This document shows positions 53,956 to 62,997 of a stretch of DNA of 64,000 nt, piece after piece. Below the pieces are notes generated by a model. That model did not search any database, was not told the DNA's origin, and was given only the letters and a program-made list of their open reading frames with translations. Both the position numbers and the translations under genes were made by a program. Numbering within the stretch: the first letter of the stretch is position 1; the number at the start of each line of letters is the position of its first letter. Source of the DNA: Ciceribacter ferrooxidans (GTDB taxonomy: Bacteria > Pseudomonadota > Alphaproteobacteria > Rhizobiales > Rhizobiaceae); the NCBI RefSeq assembly GCF_004137355.1, contig NZ_SDVB01000196.1, forward strand, positions 124,001 to 188,000, in the 5' to 3' direction.

Positions 53956-55119
53956 ATGCGCGACTTCTATTCAGTGCTGGGCGTGCGGCGGAATGCAGGA
54001 GCCGACGAGATAAAGACGGCCTGGCGCACCAAGGCGAAATCCGTCCATCCCGACCACAACCAGGACGATCCCGAGGCGAGCCATCGCTTCGCCGAGATCG
54101 GCCGGGCCTACGAGATCCTCAAGGATCCCGAGAAGCGCAATCGATACGACCGGCAACGCGAGAGAGCGGAGAACCGCATGCGCGAACAGACGATCCTGCA
54201 GCAGCGCCAGGCCGCTCGCGAGGCGGCGGAACGCGCGAAGGAAGCGAAGGAGAATGCCGAGCGCATTCTCGCCGAACTGCAGCGCGCCGAAGCCGAGAGG
54301 GCGAAGGCCGAGAGACAGGCGCAGGCGGCCCAGGGACAGGGACAGGCCCAGCCGCAGGCTCAGCCACAGCCGCAGGCAAAGGCAAAGCCTGCCGGAAAGG
54401 CCGGTTCCGAAAGCCCGGAAGACGTCGTCGCCCGCATCTTTGGCGACAGCCCGGAGGCTGCGGCCGCCGCCGAGAGCCTGCGGCGGGAAGACCAGGCGAC
54501 GAAGGCCGAGGAAGAGAATGGTGGCGGCACCTTCGGCCCCGCATCGCTCCGGCCGATCGAACTCATCAGCGCGCTGGTGCGGCGCCTTCGCGGCGTGCAG
54601 TCGGCGCCCGAGACGGCGCCCGACATGCTGGCCGACGCGCAGGTCGCGATCACCGACCTCCTGAACCGGTCCCCGGTGACGGTCACGCTTGCCGACGGGC
54701 GCGACGTTCGCGTCAACCTCGACGACGGATTGAAGGACGGGGACATCGTTCGCCTGAAAGGCCAGGGTCTCAAGATCCAGGGCATGCAGCGCGGTGACGT
54801 CGCCGTGACGATCCGGGTGCAGAAGACGGAGAAGTTCCGCACCGAAGGCTATGACATCCACACGGTATTGCCGATCACGCTGGAGGATGCCGTTCTCGGT
54901 TGCGAGACGAGCGTCGAAACCCCGACGGGATCCGTCCAGGTCACCATCCCGCCGTGGTCCGGCTCGGACCAAATCATCCGCATCGACGATCTCGGCCTTG
55001 TGGACGCCGAGGGAAAACGCGGCGTACTCGCCGTGGAGCTTCGCGTATTGCTCTGGGAGAAGCCGGACGAGAAGGTCACCGACCTCATGCGGCTGATGCG
55101 CCACGGGCTCTTCTTGTGA
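53956..55119 (+). CDS. DnaJ-like J-domain protein (zinc-finger-less)
   Basis: 387-aa Hsp40 co-chaperone. The J domain occupies residues 1-66 with the HPD tripeptide (SVHPDHN). A Glu/Arg/Ala-rich coiled coil follows (about 70-115), then a Gln/Pro/Ala-rich linker (about 115-145), and C-terminal substrate-binding beta domains with VNLDDGLKDGDIVRLKGQG and LEDAVLGCETSVETPTGSVQVTIPP. It lacks both the zinc finger and the Gly/Phe region of DnaJ, resembling CbpA with an unusual linker. No dnaK is nearby. Confidence 0.9.
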   Translation: MRDFYSVLGVRRNAGADEIKTAWRTKAKSVHPDHNQDDPEASHRFAEIGRAYEILKDPEKRNRYDRQRERAENRMREQTILQQRQAAREAAERAKEAKENAERILAELQRAEAERAKAERQAQAAQGQGQAQPQAQPQPQAKAKPAGKAGSESPEDVVARIFGDSPEAAAAAESLRREDQATKAEEENGGGTFGPASLRPIELISALVRRLRGVQSAPETAPDMLADAQVAITDLLNRSPVTVTLADGRDVRVNLDDGLKDGDIVRLKGQGLKIQGMQRGDVAVTIRVQKTEKFRTEGYDIHTVLPITLEDAVLGCETSVETPTGSVQVTIPPWSGSDQIIRIDDLGLVDAEGKRGVLAVELRVLLWEKPDEKVTDLMRLMRHGLFL

Positions 55120-55167
55120 AGTATTTGTGACATTCACACCCTTTGTTACGCAGCCTAACAGTAGATG

Positions 55168-55192
55168 ATCCCGGTCAATCTTGAACCGGGAT
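55168..55192. repeat. Inverted repeat between the J-protein gene and fabI
   Basis: ATCCCGGT and ACCGGGAT are perfect 8-bp arms with a 9-nt loop, 49 nt after the J-protein stop and about 50 nt before fabI. No U tract follows. It could be a factor-dependent terminator or an operator for fabI. Confidence 0.45.
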
Positions 55193-55242
55193 GCGGGCTA
55201 TGCCATAGGCAGTTTCAATCGAAAGTCTTAGGGAAACAAAAC

Positions 55243-56061
55243 ATGGTTCAAGGTTCCGGCCTCATGGCAGGCAAGCGCGGCGTAATCATGGGCGTCGCAA
55301 ACAACCGTTCCATCGCATGGGGTATCGCCAAGGCCTGCCGTGACGCAGGCGCGGACATCGCGTTGACGTGGCAGGGCGATGCCCTGCGCAAGCGCGTCGA
55401 ACCCCTCGCCCAGGAACTGGACGCCTTCATGGCCGGCGACTGCGACGTCACCGATCTCGAAAGCATCGACGCCGTTTTCAACAATCTCGAAGAAAAGTGG
55501 GGCAAGATCGACTTCGTCGTTCATGCGATCGCCTTCTCCGACAAGGACGAGTTGACGGGCCGTTACATCGAGACGACACGTGACAACTTCACCCGCACGA
55601 TGGACATCTCCGTCTATTCGTTCACGGCGGTCGCGGCACGTGCCGAGCGGATCATGAACGACGGCGGCTCGCTGCTGACGCTCACCTATTACGGCGCCGA
55701 GAAGGTCATGCCGCACTACAACGTCATGGGCGTCGCCAAGGCCGCGCTCGAAGCGAGCGTGCGCTACCTCGCCGTCGACATGGGCGGCCGCGGCATCCGC
55801 GTCAACGCGATCTCGGCCGGCCCGATCAAGACGCTCGCCGCCTCGGGCATCGGCGACTTCCGCTATATCCTCAAGTGGAACGAGTACAATTCGCCGCTGA
55901 AGCGCAACGTGTCGACCGACGAAGTCGGCAAGTCAGGCATGTACCTGCTTTCCGATCTCTCGACTGGCGTTACCGGCGAAGTCCACCACGTCGACTGTGG
56001 CTACCACACCGTCGGCATGAAGGCGGTCGACGCCCCGGACATCTCCGTATCCAAGGAATAA
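55243..56061 (+). CDS. fabI: Enoyl-[acyl-carrier-protein] reductase (NADH)
   Basis: 272-aa short-chain dehydrogenase catalysing the last step of fatty-acid elongation. The NAD-binding pattern typical of FabI is GVANNRSIAWGIAKA, with the catalytic Tyr-X6-Lys in HYNVMGVAK, and INAISAGPIKTLAASGI following. The usual target residue regions of the triclosan site are present. The ATG at 55243 follows TAGGGA. A phosphatase gene lies 25 nt downstream and is likely co-transcribed. Confidence 0.95.
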   Translation: MVQGSGLMAGKRGVIMGVANNRSIAWGIAKACRDAGADIALTWQGDALRKRVEPLAQELDAFMAGDCDVTDLESIDAVFNNLEEKWGKIDFVVHAIAFSDKDELTGRYIETTRDNFTRTMDISVYSFTAVAARAERIMNDGGSLLTLTYYGAEKVMPHYNVMGVAKAALEASVRYLAVDMGGRGIRVNAISAGPIKTLAASGIGDFRYILKWNEYNSPLKRNVSTDEVGKSGMYLLSDLSTGVTGEVHHVDCGYHTVGMKAVDAPDISVSKE

Positions 56062-56086
56062 TCTTCCGCTTCTGGAGTGGTCTGCC

Positions 56087-56677
56087 GTGCTCATCTACAT
56101 GATTCGCCACGGTCAGACCGACTGGAACGCGGAAGGAAGGCTGCAGGGGCAGCAGGACGTGCCCCTCAACGCCCTCGGTCGCAGCCAGGCGAGCCGCAAC
56201 GGCGAAAGGCTTGCGGCCGAACTCGGCGACGAGGCTGAAAGCTACGACTACGTCGCCTCCCCGCTCGGGCGCACCCGCGAAACCATGGAACGGGTGCGGG
56301 CGGCCATGGGCCTCGATCCCACGGCCTACCGGACCGAAACGCGGCTGATGGAACTCTCCTTCGGAGACTGGCAGGGCTTCACGCTCGCCGAACTGCGCCG
56401 GCAGGCTCCCGACCGGGTCGATGCACGCAGACGGGAAAAATGGGACTTCATCCCGCCCGGCGAGGCCGCCGAAAGCTATGAAATCCTCTCCTGGCGCGTC
56501 GGCGCATGGCTCACCTCCGTCGACCGCCCGACGGTCTGCGTCAGCCACGGCGGCGTCGTGCGCAGCGTCTTCCGCCTCATCGGCAAATGGTCGCGGGATG
56601 CCGCCTGCAACATGAACGTTCCCCAGGACCGTATCCTGAAGATCGACCGCGATGGCGGGACGGTCGCCTGGCTGTAG
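56087..56677 (+). CDS. Histidine phosphatase (phosphoglycerate mutase-like)
   Basis: 196-aa histidine phosphatase superfamily member. The catalytic RHGQTDWNAEGRLQGQQDVPLN is at the N-terminus, the Glu in LMELSFGDWQG and the second His in CVSHGGVVRSVFR. Cofactor-dependent mutase or phosphatase activity cannot be told apart by sequence. Starts at GTG 56087 with GGAG upstream. Follows fabI by 25 nt and converges with the DUF1344 gene. Confidence 0.9.
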   Translation: MLIYMIRHGQTDWNAEGRLQGQQDVPLNALGRSQASRNGERLAAELGDEAESYDYVASPLGRTRETMERVRAAMGLDPTAYRTETRLMELSFGDWQGFTLAELRRQAPDRVDARRREKWDFIPPGEAAESYEILSWRVGAWLTSVDRPTVCVSHGGVVRSVFRLIGKWSRDAACNMNVPQDRILKIDRDGGTVAWL

Positions 56678-56693
56678 ACGGGGTCGGAGAGCG

Positions 56694-56957
56694 TTATTCG
56701 CCGACCACCTGGAGATCGTCGACGATGCGCTTGCCGTCGACCTCGGTGAAGAACACGATCACCTTGACGCCGCTTTCCAGGCCTTCGAAATTGAACTCCT
56801 GCGGCAGGACATAAGTCTTTCCGTCGTCCAGCGTCATCGTGAGCTGATCGGCGTTGAGAGAACGGATCGTCGCCTCGACGTCATTGCTGCCCGCGAGCGC
56901 GCTCAGCGGGGACAAGAAGCTCGCAGTGCCGAGCAGAACTGCCATGACGAAACGCAT
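56694..56957 (-). CDS. DUF1344 small periplasmic protein
   Basis: 87-aa secreted protein. The signal peptide MAVLLGTASFLSPLSALA is followed by a compact beta domain with EATIRSLNADQLTMTLDDGKTYVLPQEFNFEGLESGVKVIVFF, the DUF1344 pattern common in rhizobia. Function unknown. AAAGG precedes the ATG at 56957; the frame extends further upstream but without coding signs. Confidence 0.87.
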   Translation of the reverse strand: MRFVMAVLLGTASFLSPLSALAGSNDVEATIRSLNADQLTMTLDDGKTYVLPQEFNFEGLESGVKVIVFFTEVDGKRIVDDLQVVGE

Positions 56958-57318
56958 CCGGAAAACCTTTGCCGCTACTAGTGCATTAAAAACATTGAAC
57001 AAAGTAAGCCTCCAGAATGTGGCAGAAGTTGCCCGTAAAAATGACATTTCCGTGCGATTGTTGGCACGGGAACCGGGCTGCGATCAAGCACCCGTGAAGA
57101 CGGCGTGTGAAAGGGCAACAGTTTTCGGCCTTCCCATCGACGGGAAATGCCTCACGAGGTCATTTCCAGCCGACCATTTCTGGGCCTGAAATCCTAAATT
57201 AACCCGCGCGCGCCTAGTATCTCCGCCGCTGCCGCCATCCTCGAGCGTGTACGGGTCACGACCGCAGACGTCGGGAGGATCATTACGGCCCGCATTCGGA
57301 CGAAGGGAACGTCGAAAC
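56958..57318. other. Divergent intergenic region DUF1344 / GGDEF-EAL
   Basis: 361 nt without a gene. The left half is AT-rich (TTAAAAACATTGAAC around 56985-56998) and probably holds the DUF1344 promoter. A short hairpin TTCCC / GGGAA lies near 57133-57148, and TAAATTAACC near 57195-57204 resembles a CtrA half-site but is unpaired. No RNA gene was recognised. Confidence 0.45.
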
Positions 57319-60300
57319 GTGGACATGCCGAGCCGTACATCCAGATGGCGCAGGGGCCGGGCGCGGAACAGCGGCTCCTTCCTGCTCGGCTCCGGCATGC
57401 TGGCTTGCGTCATAGTCGCAGCAGGCGTCCTTGCCGACCAGCGCTACACGATGACGCACCGGACGGCTCTGGAACAGCGCGTGCGCGACGGAATGCAGGT
57501 CATCCGCTTCGCGCTCCAGACCGAGATCGCCGCCGATTTCGCCACCATCCGTCACCTCGCTTCCGAAGCCGCCATCAATTCCGATCCCGCCCAGTTGCGT
57601 CGCGCCGCCGCGATCCTCGGCTACGGCAAGGACCACATCCGCACGTTTGAGTACAAGGCCGGCCCGGCGGCCGCTGCCGAGACGCTTTATGCCCGCGCGA
57701 ATGCGCCTGCGGGCGCGGCCGTCTCGCCGCCAACGGCTCCGGAAGGAGGACAGATGCTCCGGCTCGGAGACGATGCCTTCCGGTTCTCCGTACCCCTCCC
57801 CGGGGCCGGCGCGGACGGCGAGGGCCTCTTTGCCATGACGGTCGATGCCCGGGGTCTCCTCCAGGCGAGCGGTTTGCTGCCACCGGACAACGGAATGCCG
57901 GCGGCAGGACCTCTTCCGCTTGCAGACCTGCAATGGGCGATCAGGCATGTCGCGCCGGAGGCGGCATCGCTCGACATCGGGCCACGCTTTGCGACCGGCG
58001 CGGCGCCGGAGACCGCGCGGCTCGACGTGCCCGGCGGCGCTTTCGAAATCCTGGCGGCACCGCAGGGCGGCTGGGACACGCCGCCGGAAAACCGCTTCGC
58101 GATCCGGCTGGCGATCTTCCTCGCCGGCGCGGCGATCATGATTCCGGCCGCCGTCACCGGCATCCTGTTTCGCGACCGCAACCGCTACGTTGCCGAACTC
58201 AAGCGGCGCGAGAAGAAGCTGCGCGATCTTTCCCAGCGCCTGAATCTCGCAATGGACTCGGCCGATATCGGCATCTGGGAGGTGAAGCTGGACGGCCATG
58301 TGCTCCTCTGGGACGACCGGAGCGCGGCCCTCCACGGATGTGCGCCGAGCTTCGCGGACGACGAGGACCGGATCTCCGACTGGACCGCGTCGATCCACCC
58401 CGACGACCGCGAGAGGATCGAGGCACAGGCCTTCGCCTACAGCTGCATCGCCGTAACGGATACCACCGACCTGAACTACCGGGTCGTGCTGCCCGACGGC
58501 GCCGTGCGCCACCTTCGCTCGGTCGGCGCCCATTCCGTCGGAGAGGAAGGTGAAAGCCGGCTGATCGGCGTCGTCCTCGACGTCACCGCGGATGCGCTGA
58601 TGACGCAGACGCTGCGCGACGCCAAACAGACGAGCGACATCAAGAATGCCGAACTCGAGCTCGCGCTCGATGAACTGTCGAGCCGCGAACAGGAGCTCTC
58701 CGAACTCTCGCACAAGTTCGACCTCGCGCTCGCCTCCTACAATTGCGGCATCTGGGAAGCCGATCCCGTGTCCGCGACGGCACTGTGGGACGAGCGGATG
58801 CACCAGCTCTACGGTCTTCCCTACAGCCCGCACCGGCTCGACCAGCAGGGCTGGCTCTCCTGCCTGCATCCCGACTACCGCGAGCGGGTGCTCGCCGCCA
58901 CCAACAAGGCGCTCGAAACCGCAACGACGATCAACACGCTGCAACAGATCCTGCTGCCGAACGGCGAGCCGCGCTATGTCCGCTCGGTCGGCCAGGTGCA
59001 TGTCGGCAGGGACGGCAAGGAAAAGATCATCGGCATCGCCTTCGACGTCACCGCCGACGCCCTTCTCGCCGAGGAACTGCGCGCCGCGAAGGCCGAGGCC
59101 GACGCCCGCAACATCGAGCTCGAACTCGCCAAGAACCGGATCGAGTTCAACGCCCTGCACGATCCACTGACGGCGCTCGCCAACCGCCGTAAGCTCGACG
59201 ACGAGCTCGACCGGCTCGGGCGCGCGAGCCCGACAAGCGGGACGCGGTTTGCGATCCTGCATCTCGACCTCGACCGCTTCAAGGAGATCAACGACACGCT
59301 CGGCCACGCCGCCGGCGACGCGGTTCTGACCCACGCCGCCGACATCCTCTCGCAGGCCGTCGAGAAAGACGACCTGGTGGCACGCATCGGCGGCGACGAA
59401 TTCGTGATCCTGATCACCCGTCCGGTGACGACGGAGGAGCTTTCGCTGCTCAGCGAGCGAATCATCGAGGAGATGCGCAAGCCCGTCGACTTCGACGGAT
59501 TCTCCTGCCGCTGCGGCGTATCGATCGGCATCGCCCGCTCGCAAGGGATCGGCTCCGACCCGCGCAAGGTGCTGATCAACGCCGACATCGCCCTCTACCA
59601 GGCGAAGGAGAAGGGACGGAACGGCTACGAATTCTTCTCCCAGGCGCTGCAGGCCAACATCGTGACCCGCAAGAGGCTCGCCGACGACATCCTCGCCGGC
59701 CTCGAACGCGACGAGTTCACCGTCTGGTACCAGCCGCAATTCGACGCGACGACGATGCGGCTCACCGGGGCGGAGGCGCTGGTGCGCTGGCAGCATCCCG
59801 ACCAGGGTATTCTCGCCTCCGGGCGGTTCCTCCGTCTGGCGGAGGACCTCAACGTCATGGCCCGCATCGACCAGCTGGTGCTGGAGACGGCGCTGCGCGA
59901 CAAGATGCGCTGGATGGCACAGGGCATCGACCTGCCGCGGATATCGGTCAACGTTTCCTCGCGACGGCTGCACGATCCGGCGCTGGTGGACCAGCTTCGC
60001 GGCCTCAGCATCCGCCCGGGAGAGATCGCCTTCGAACTCGTGGAATCGATCTTCCTCGACGACAGCGACGATCCGGCGAGCGCCAACCTCGCCGACATCA
60101 AGGCGCTCGGCATCGACGTCGAGATCGACGACTTCGGCACCGGCCACACCTCGATCGTCAGCCTGCTGCGCCTCAAGCCGAAGCGGCTGAAGATCGACCG
60201 GCAGCTGGTCATGCCGATCCTCAACTCGCCGCAGGAGCGCGCGCTGGTACGCTCGATCATCGACATCGCCCGCTCGCTCGGCGTGGAGACGATCGCCGAA

Positions 60301-60450
60301 GGGGTTGAAACGCCGGCGCATGCCGAGCTCCTGCGAACACTCGGATGCGACGAGCTGCAGGGCTATGCCTTCGCAAAGCCCCTTCCCTTCGCGGAATTCG
60401 CCCGCTTCGCCGCCCGGCGCGCCGGCGCACCGACCGCACGGGAGGCATGA
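57319..60450 (+). CDS. Membrane-bound PAS-PAS-GGDEF-EAL cyclic-di-GMP protein
   Basis: 1043-aa c-di-GMP enzyme. Order: basic N-terminus, TM helix (about 24-40), a periplasmic sensor of about 215 residues of no clear family (starting near THRTALEQRVRDGMQV), and a second TM helix (about 259-282). Then two PAS domains follow (about 305-427 and 465-590), each ending in GVVLDVTADAL or GIAFDVTADAL. GGDEF with the intact ARIGGDEF lies near residue 690. EAL near residue 818 has EALVRWQHP, ELVES, IDDFGTGHTS, LKIDRQLV and AEGVET. Both catalytic sites look complete. GTG 57319 has AAGGGA 10 nt upstream; ATG 57325 is the alternative. Confidence 0.92.
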   Translation: MDMPSRTSRWRRGRARNSGSFLLGSGMLACVIVAAGVLADQRYTMTHRTALEQRVRDGMQVIRFALQTEIAADFATIRHLASEAAINSDPAQLRRAAAILGYGKDHIRTFEYKAGPAAAAETLYARANAPAGAAVSPPTAPEGGQMLRLGDDAFRFSVPLPGAGADGEGLFAMTVDARGLLQASGLLPPDNGMPAAGPLPLADLQWAIRHVAPEAASLDIGPRFATGAAPETARLDVPGGAFEILAAPQGGWDTPPENRFAIRLAIFLAGAAIMIPAAVTGILFRDRNRYVAELKRREKKLRDLSQRLNLAMDSADIGIWEVKLDGHVLLWDDRSAALHGCAPSFADDEDRISDWTASIHPDDRERIEAQAFAYSCIAVTDTTDLNYRVVLPDGAVRHLRSVGAHSVGEEGESRLIGVVLDVTADALMTQTLRDAKQTSDIKNAELELALDELSSREQELSELSHKFDLALASYNCGIWEADPVSATALWDERMHQLYGLPYSPHRLDQQGWLSCLHPDYRERVLAATNKALETATTINTLQQILLPNGEPRYVRSVGQVHVGRDGKEKIIGIAFDVTADALLAEELRAAKAEADARNIELELAKNRIEFNALHDPLTALANRRKLDDELDRLGRASPTSGTRFAILHLDLDRFKEINDTLGHAAGDAVLTHAADILSQAVEKDDLVARIGGDEFVILITRPVTTEELSLLSERIIEEMRKPVDFDGFSCRCGVSIGIARSQGIGSDPRKVLINADIALYQAKEKGRNGYEFFSQALQANIVTRKRLADDILAGLERDEFTVWYQPQFDATTMRLTGAEALVRWQHPDQGILASGRFLRLAEDLNVMARIDQLVLETALRDKMRWMAQGIDLPRISVNVSSRRLHDPALVDQLRGLSIRPGEIAFELVESIFLDDSDDPASANLADIKALGIDVEIDDFGTGHTSIVSLLRLKPKRLKIDRQLVMPILNSPQERALVRSIIDIARSLGVETIAEGVETPAHAELLRTLGCDELQGYAFAKPLPFAEFARFAARRAGAPTAREA

Positions 60451-60574
60451 CGGCAGCCGCCGTCCGCCGGCTCCGGAGAGAGGAAAAAGCCTTTCCCCTG
60501 CGGGTGGTTTTCCACTATGTGTGTGCCCCAACACGAGAAGGCGGCCCGGCCGCCCAAGTTCCGGACCTTGAGAC

Positions 60575-61669
60575 ATGTCGCACAACACCTTCGGTCATCT
60601 GTTCCGCGTCACCACCTGGGGCGAAAGCCACGGGCCGGCACTCGGCGCCGTCGTCGACGGCTGCCCGCCCGGCCTCCGCTTCCGCCAGGAGGACCTGCAG
60701 ACGTGGCTCGACAAGCGCAAGCCCGGCCAGTCGCGTTTCGTCACCCAGCGACGCGAGGAGGACCTGGTCAAGGTGCTCTCCGGCGTGATGCCGCAGGAGG
60801 ACGGTTCCTTCGTCACCACCGGCACGCCGATCTCGCTGATGATCGAGAACACCGACCAGCGCTCGAAGGACTACGGCGAGATCGCCCGGCAATACCGTCC
60901 GGGGCACGCCGACTACACCTATGACGTCAAATACGGCATCCGCGACTATCGCGGCGGCGGGCGCTCCTCCGCCCGCGAGACGGCCGCGCGTGTCGCCGCC
61001 GGCGGCATCGCCCGCCTCGTCATCCCCGGCGTCACCATCCGCGGCGCGCTGGTGCAGATCGGCAAGCACAAAATCAACCGCGCCAACTGGGACTGGGCGC
61101 AGGTGGGCGAGAACCCGTTCTTCGCGCCCGATCCCGAGATCGTTCCGGTCTGGGAAGAGTATCTCGACGGCATCCGCAAGGCCGGCTCCTCCGTCGGCGC
61201 GGTGATCGAACTCGTGGCGGAGGGTGTACCGGCCGGGCTCGGCGCGCCGATCTACGGCAAGCTCGACCAGGACATCGCAAGCGGCCTGATGTCGATCAAC
61301 GCCGTCAAGGGTGTGGAGATCGGCAACGGCTTCGGCGCGGCCGAGATCACCGGCGAGGAAAACGCCGACGAGATGCGCATGGGCAATGACGGCAAGCCGC
61401 TCTTCCTGTCGAACCACGCCGGCGGCATCCTCGGCGGCATTTCGACCGGCGAGCCGGTCGTCGCGCGCTTCGCCATCAAGCCGACCTCCTCGATCCTGAC
61501 CGAGCGCAAGTCCATCGACGCCGACGGCAACAATGTCGACGTGCGCACCAAGGGCCGCCACGACCCGTGTGTCGGAATCCGGGCAGTCCCCGTCGGCGAG
61601 GCGATGCTGGCATGCATCATCGCCGATCATTATTTGCGAGATCGCGGCCAGACCGGCCGGCTGAAGTGA
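60575..61669 (+). CDS. aroC: Chorismate synthase
   Basis: 364-aa FMN-dependent enzyme making chorismate from EPSP, last step of the shikimate pathway. Signatures: [33 protein letters not shown] at the N-terminus, [23 protein letters not shown] and [21 protein letters not shown], ending [17 protein letters not shown]. Length normal. ribB follows after 9 nt. Confidence 0.98.
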   Translation: MSHNTFGHLFRVTTWGESHGPALGAVVDGCPPGLRFRQEDLQTWLDKRKPGQSRFVTQRREEDLVKVLSGVMPQEDGSFVTTGTPISLMIENTDQRSKDYGEIARQYRPGHADYTYDVKYGIRDYRGGGRSSARETAARVAAGGIARLVIPGVTIRGALVQIGKHKINRANWDWAQVGENPFFAPDPEIVPVWEEYLDGIRKAGSSVGAVIELVAEGVPAGLGAPIYGKLDQDIASGLMSINAVKGVEIGNGFGAAEITGEENADEMRMGNDGKPLFLSNHAGGILGGISTGEPVVARFAIKPTSSILTERKSIDADGNNVDVRTKGRHDPCVGIRAVPVGEAMLACIIADHYLRDRGQTGRLK

Positions 61670-61678
61670 GGTTTGTCC

Positions 61679-62779
61679 ATGAGCTATGACCAGAGCCGCG
61701 TCGTCGATGCCATCCGCGCCTTCGAGGCGGGCGAGATCGTCGTGGTCGTCGACGACGACGACCGGGAGAACGAGGGCGACCTGATCGTCGCCGCCGTCCA
61801 CTGCACGGCCGAGAAGATGGCCTTCATCGTCCGCCACACCTCCGGGATCGTCTGTGCGCCGATGCCGCGCGAAGAGGCAAAACGCCTCAACCTCAGCGCC
61901 ATGGTCGCCGAAAACGACAGCGCCCACACGACGGCCTTCACCGTCTCGGTCGACTTCAAGCACGGCACGACCACCGGCATTTCCGCCGACGACCGCACGC
62001 TCACCGTGCGCAATCTCGCCAATCCGAATGTCGGCGCCGCCGATTTCGTCCGTCCCGGCCACATCTTCCCGCTGGTCGCCCGCGAGGGCGGCGTGCTGAT
62101 GCGCTCGGGCCATACCGAAGCCGCCGTCGACCTCTGCAAGCTCGCCGGCCTGCCGCAGATCGGCGTGATCTCCGAGCTCGTCAACGACGACGGCACGGTG
62201 AAGCGCGGCCCGCAGGTCGCAAGCTTCGCCGCCGAACACGGGCTGAAGCTGCTCTCCGTCGCCGACCTCATCGCCTACCGCCAGCGCAAGGAAACGCTGA
62301 TCCAGCTCGCCTCGAGCTTCGGCATCGAAACGCCCTACGGCCCGGCCAAGGCGCATGCCTATTCGCTGCCCTGGGACCCGATGCAGCATCTCGCCGTCGT
62401 CTTCGGCGACATCCGCGACGGCGTCGACATTCCGGTGCGCCTGCATCTTGAGCATGTCGGCCAGGACGTGTTCGGCAAGGGCCGGCAGATCGACGACATC
62501 ATGAAGAAGATCGCCGAGAAGGGCCGCGGCGTCATCGTCTACCTGCGCGAAGGCTCCGTCGGCGTCGGCGTCTCGACCACCGCGCGCGCCGGCCACCACG
62601 AGCGCGAGGCGCACGAACAGGCGCAGGCTCGCGAAAGCGAATGGCTGGAAATCGGCCTCGGCGCGCAGATCCTCAAAGACCTCGGCGTCACCTCCATCCG
62701 CCTCTTTGCCTCACGCGAACGGCACTATGTCGGGCTCGAAGGGTTCGGGATCCGGATCACCGGGACGGAGATTGTTTGA
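61679..62779 (+). CDS. ribB: 3,4-Dihydroxy-2-butanone 4-phosphate synthase with degenerate GTP cyclohydrolase II-like domain
   Basis: 366-aa riboflavin-pathway protein. The N-terminal DHBP synthase domain (1-200) is complete: VVVDDDDRENEGDL, GHTEAAVDLCKLAG and ISELVNDDG. The C-terminal half has the GTP cyclohydrolase II fold (VRLHLEHVGQDVFGKGRQIDD). However, the three zinc cysteines expected around SECLTGDVFGSLRCDCG are absent, so only DHBP synthase activity is likely, as in other alphaproteobacterial RibB proteins of this type. GAGG precedes the ATG at 61679. In an operon with aroC. Confidence 0.93.
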   Translation: MSYDQSRVVDAIRAFEAGEIVVVVDDDDRENEGDLIVAAVHCTAEKMAFIVRHTSGIVCAPMPREEAKRLNLSAMVAENDSAHTTAFTVSVDFKHGTTTGISADDRTLTVRNLANPNVGAADFVRPGHIFPLVAREGGVLMRSGHTEAAVDLCKLAGLPQIGVISELVNDDGTVKRGPQVASFAAEHGLKLLSVADLIAYRQRKETLIQLASSFGIETPYGPAKAHAYSLPWDPMQHLAVVFGDIRDGVDIPVRLHLEHVGQDVFGKGRQIDDIMKKIAEKGRGVIVYLREGSVGVGVSTTARAGHHEREAHEQAQARESEWLEIGLGAQILKDLGVTSIRLFASRERHYVGLEGFGIRITGTEIV

Positions 62780-62880
62780 GGGCGGGCGCCCAAGGACCGC
62801 AGCTGACTTGCACTGGTGGCGCCGGAGGGAGCGCCCACCATCGCTCAAAAGCCTTAGAAACCGGGCTCTCAGGGATGACT

Positions 62881-62905
62881 AGGGGGGACACGATGTCCCC
62901 CTTTT
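62881..62905 (+). terminator. Strong terminator after ribB
   Basis: GGGGGACA (62883-62890) and TGTCCCCC (62894-62901) form a perfect 8-bp stem with a 3-nt loop, followed by TTTT. It ends the aroC-ribB transcript about 100 nt past the ribB stop and marks the end of recognisable core sequence. Confidence 0.85.
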
Positions 62906-62997
62906 GTGTCTCTGCATCGCATAAGCATAAAAAGTCCGCAAGTTATCCAGCGGTCAAGCTTGATGGGCAATCACTCCAAGGCCGCCGTGCGCAGAAA

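Noticed and set aside
62780-62997. A tRNA or integration attachment site at the compositional boundary
   Set aside because: I found no cloverleaf, no T-loop consensus and no integrase or duplicated end sequence; only a terminator is supported.
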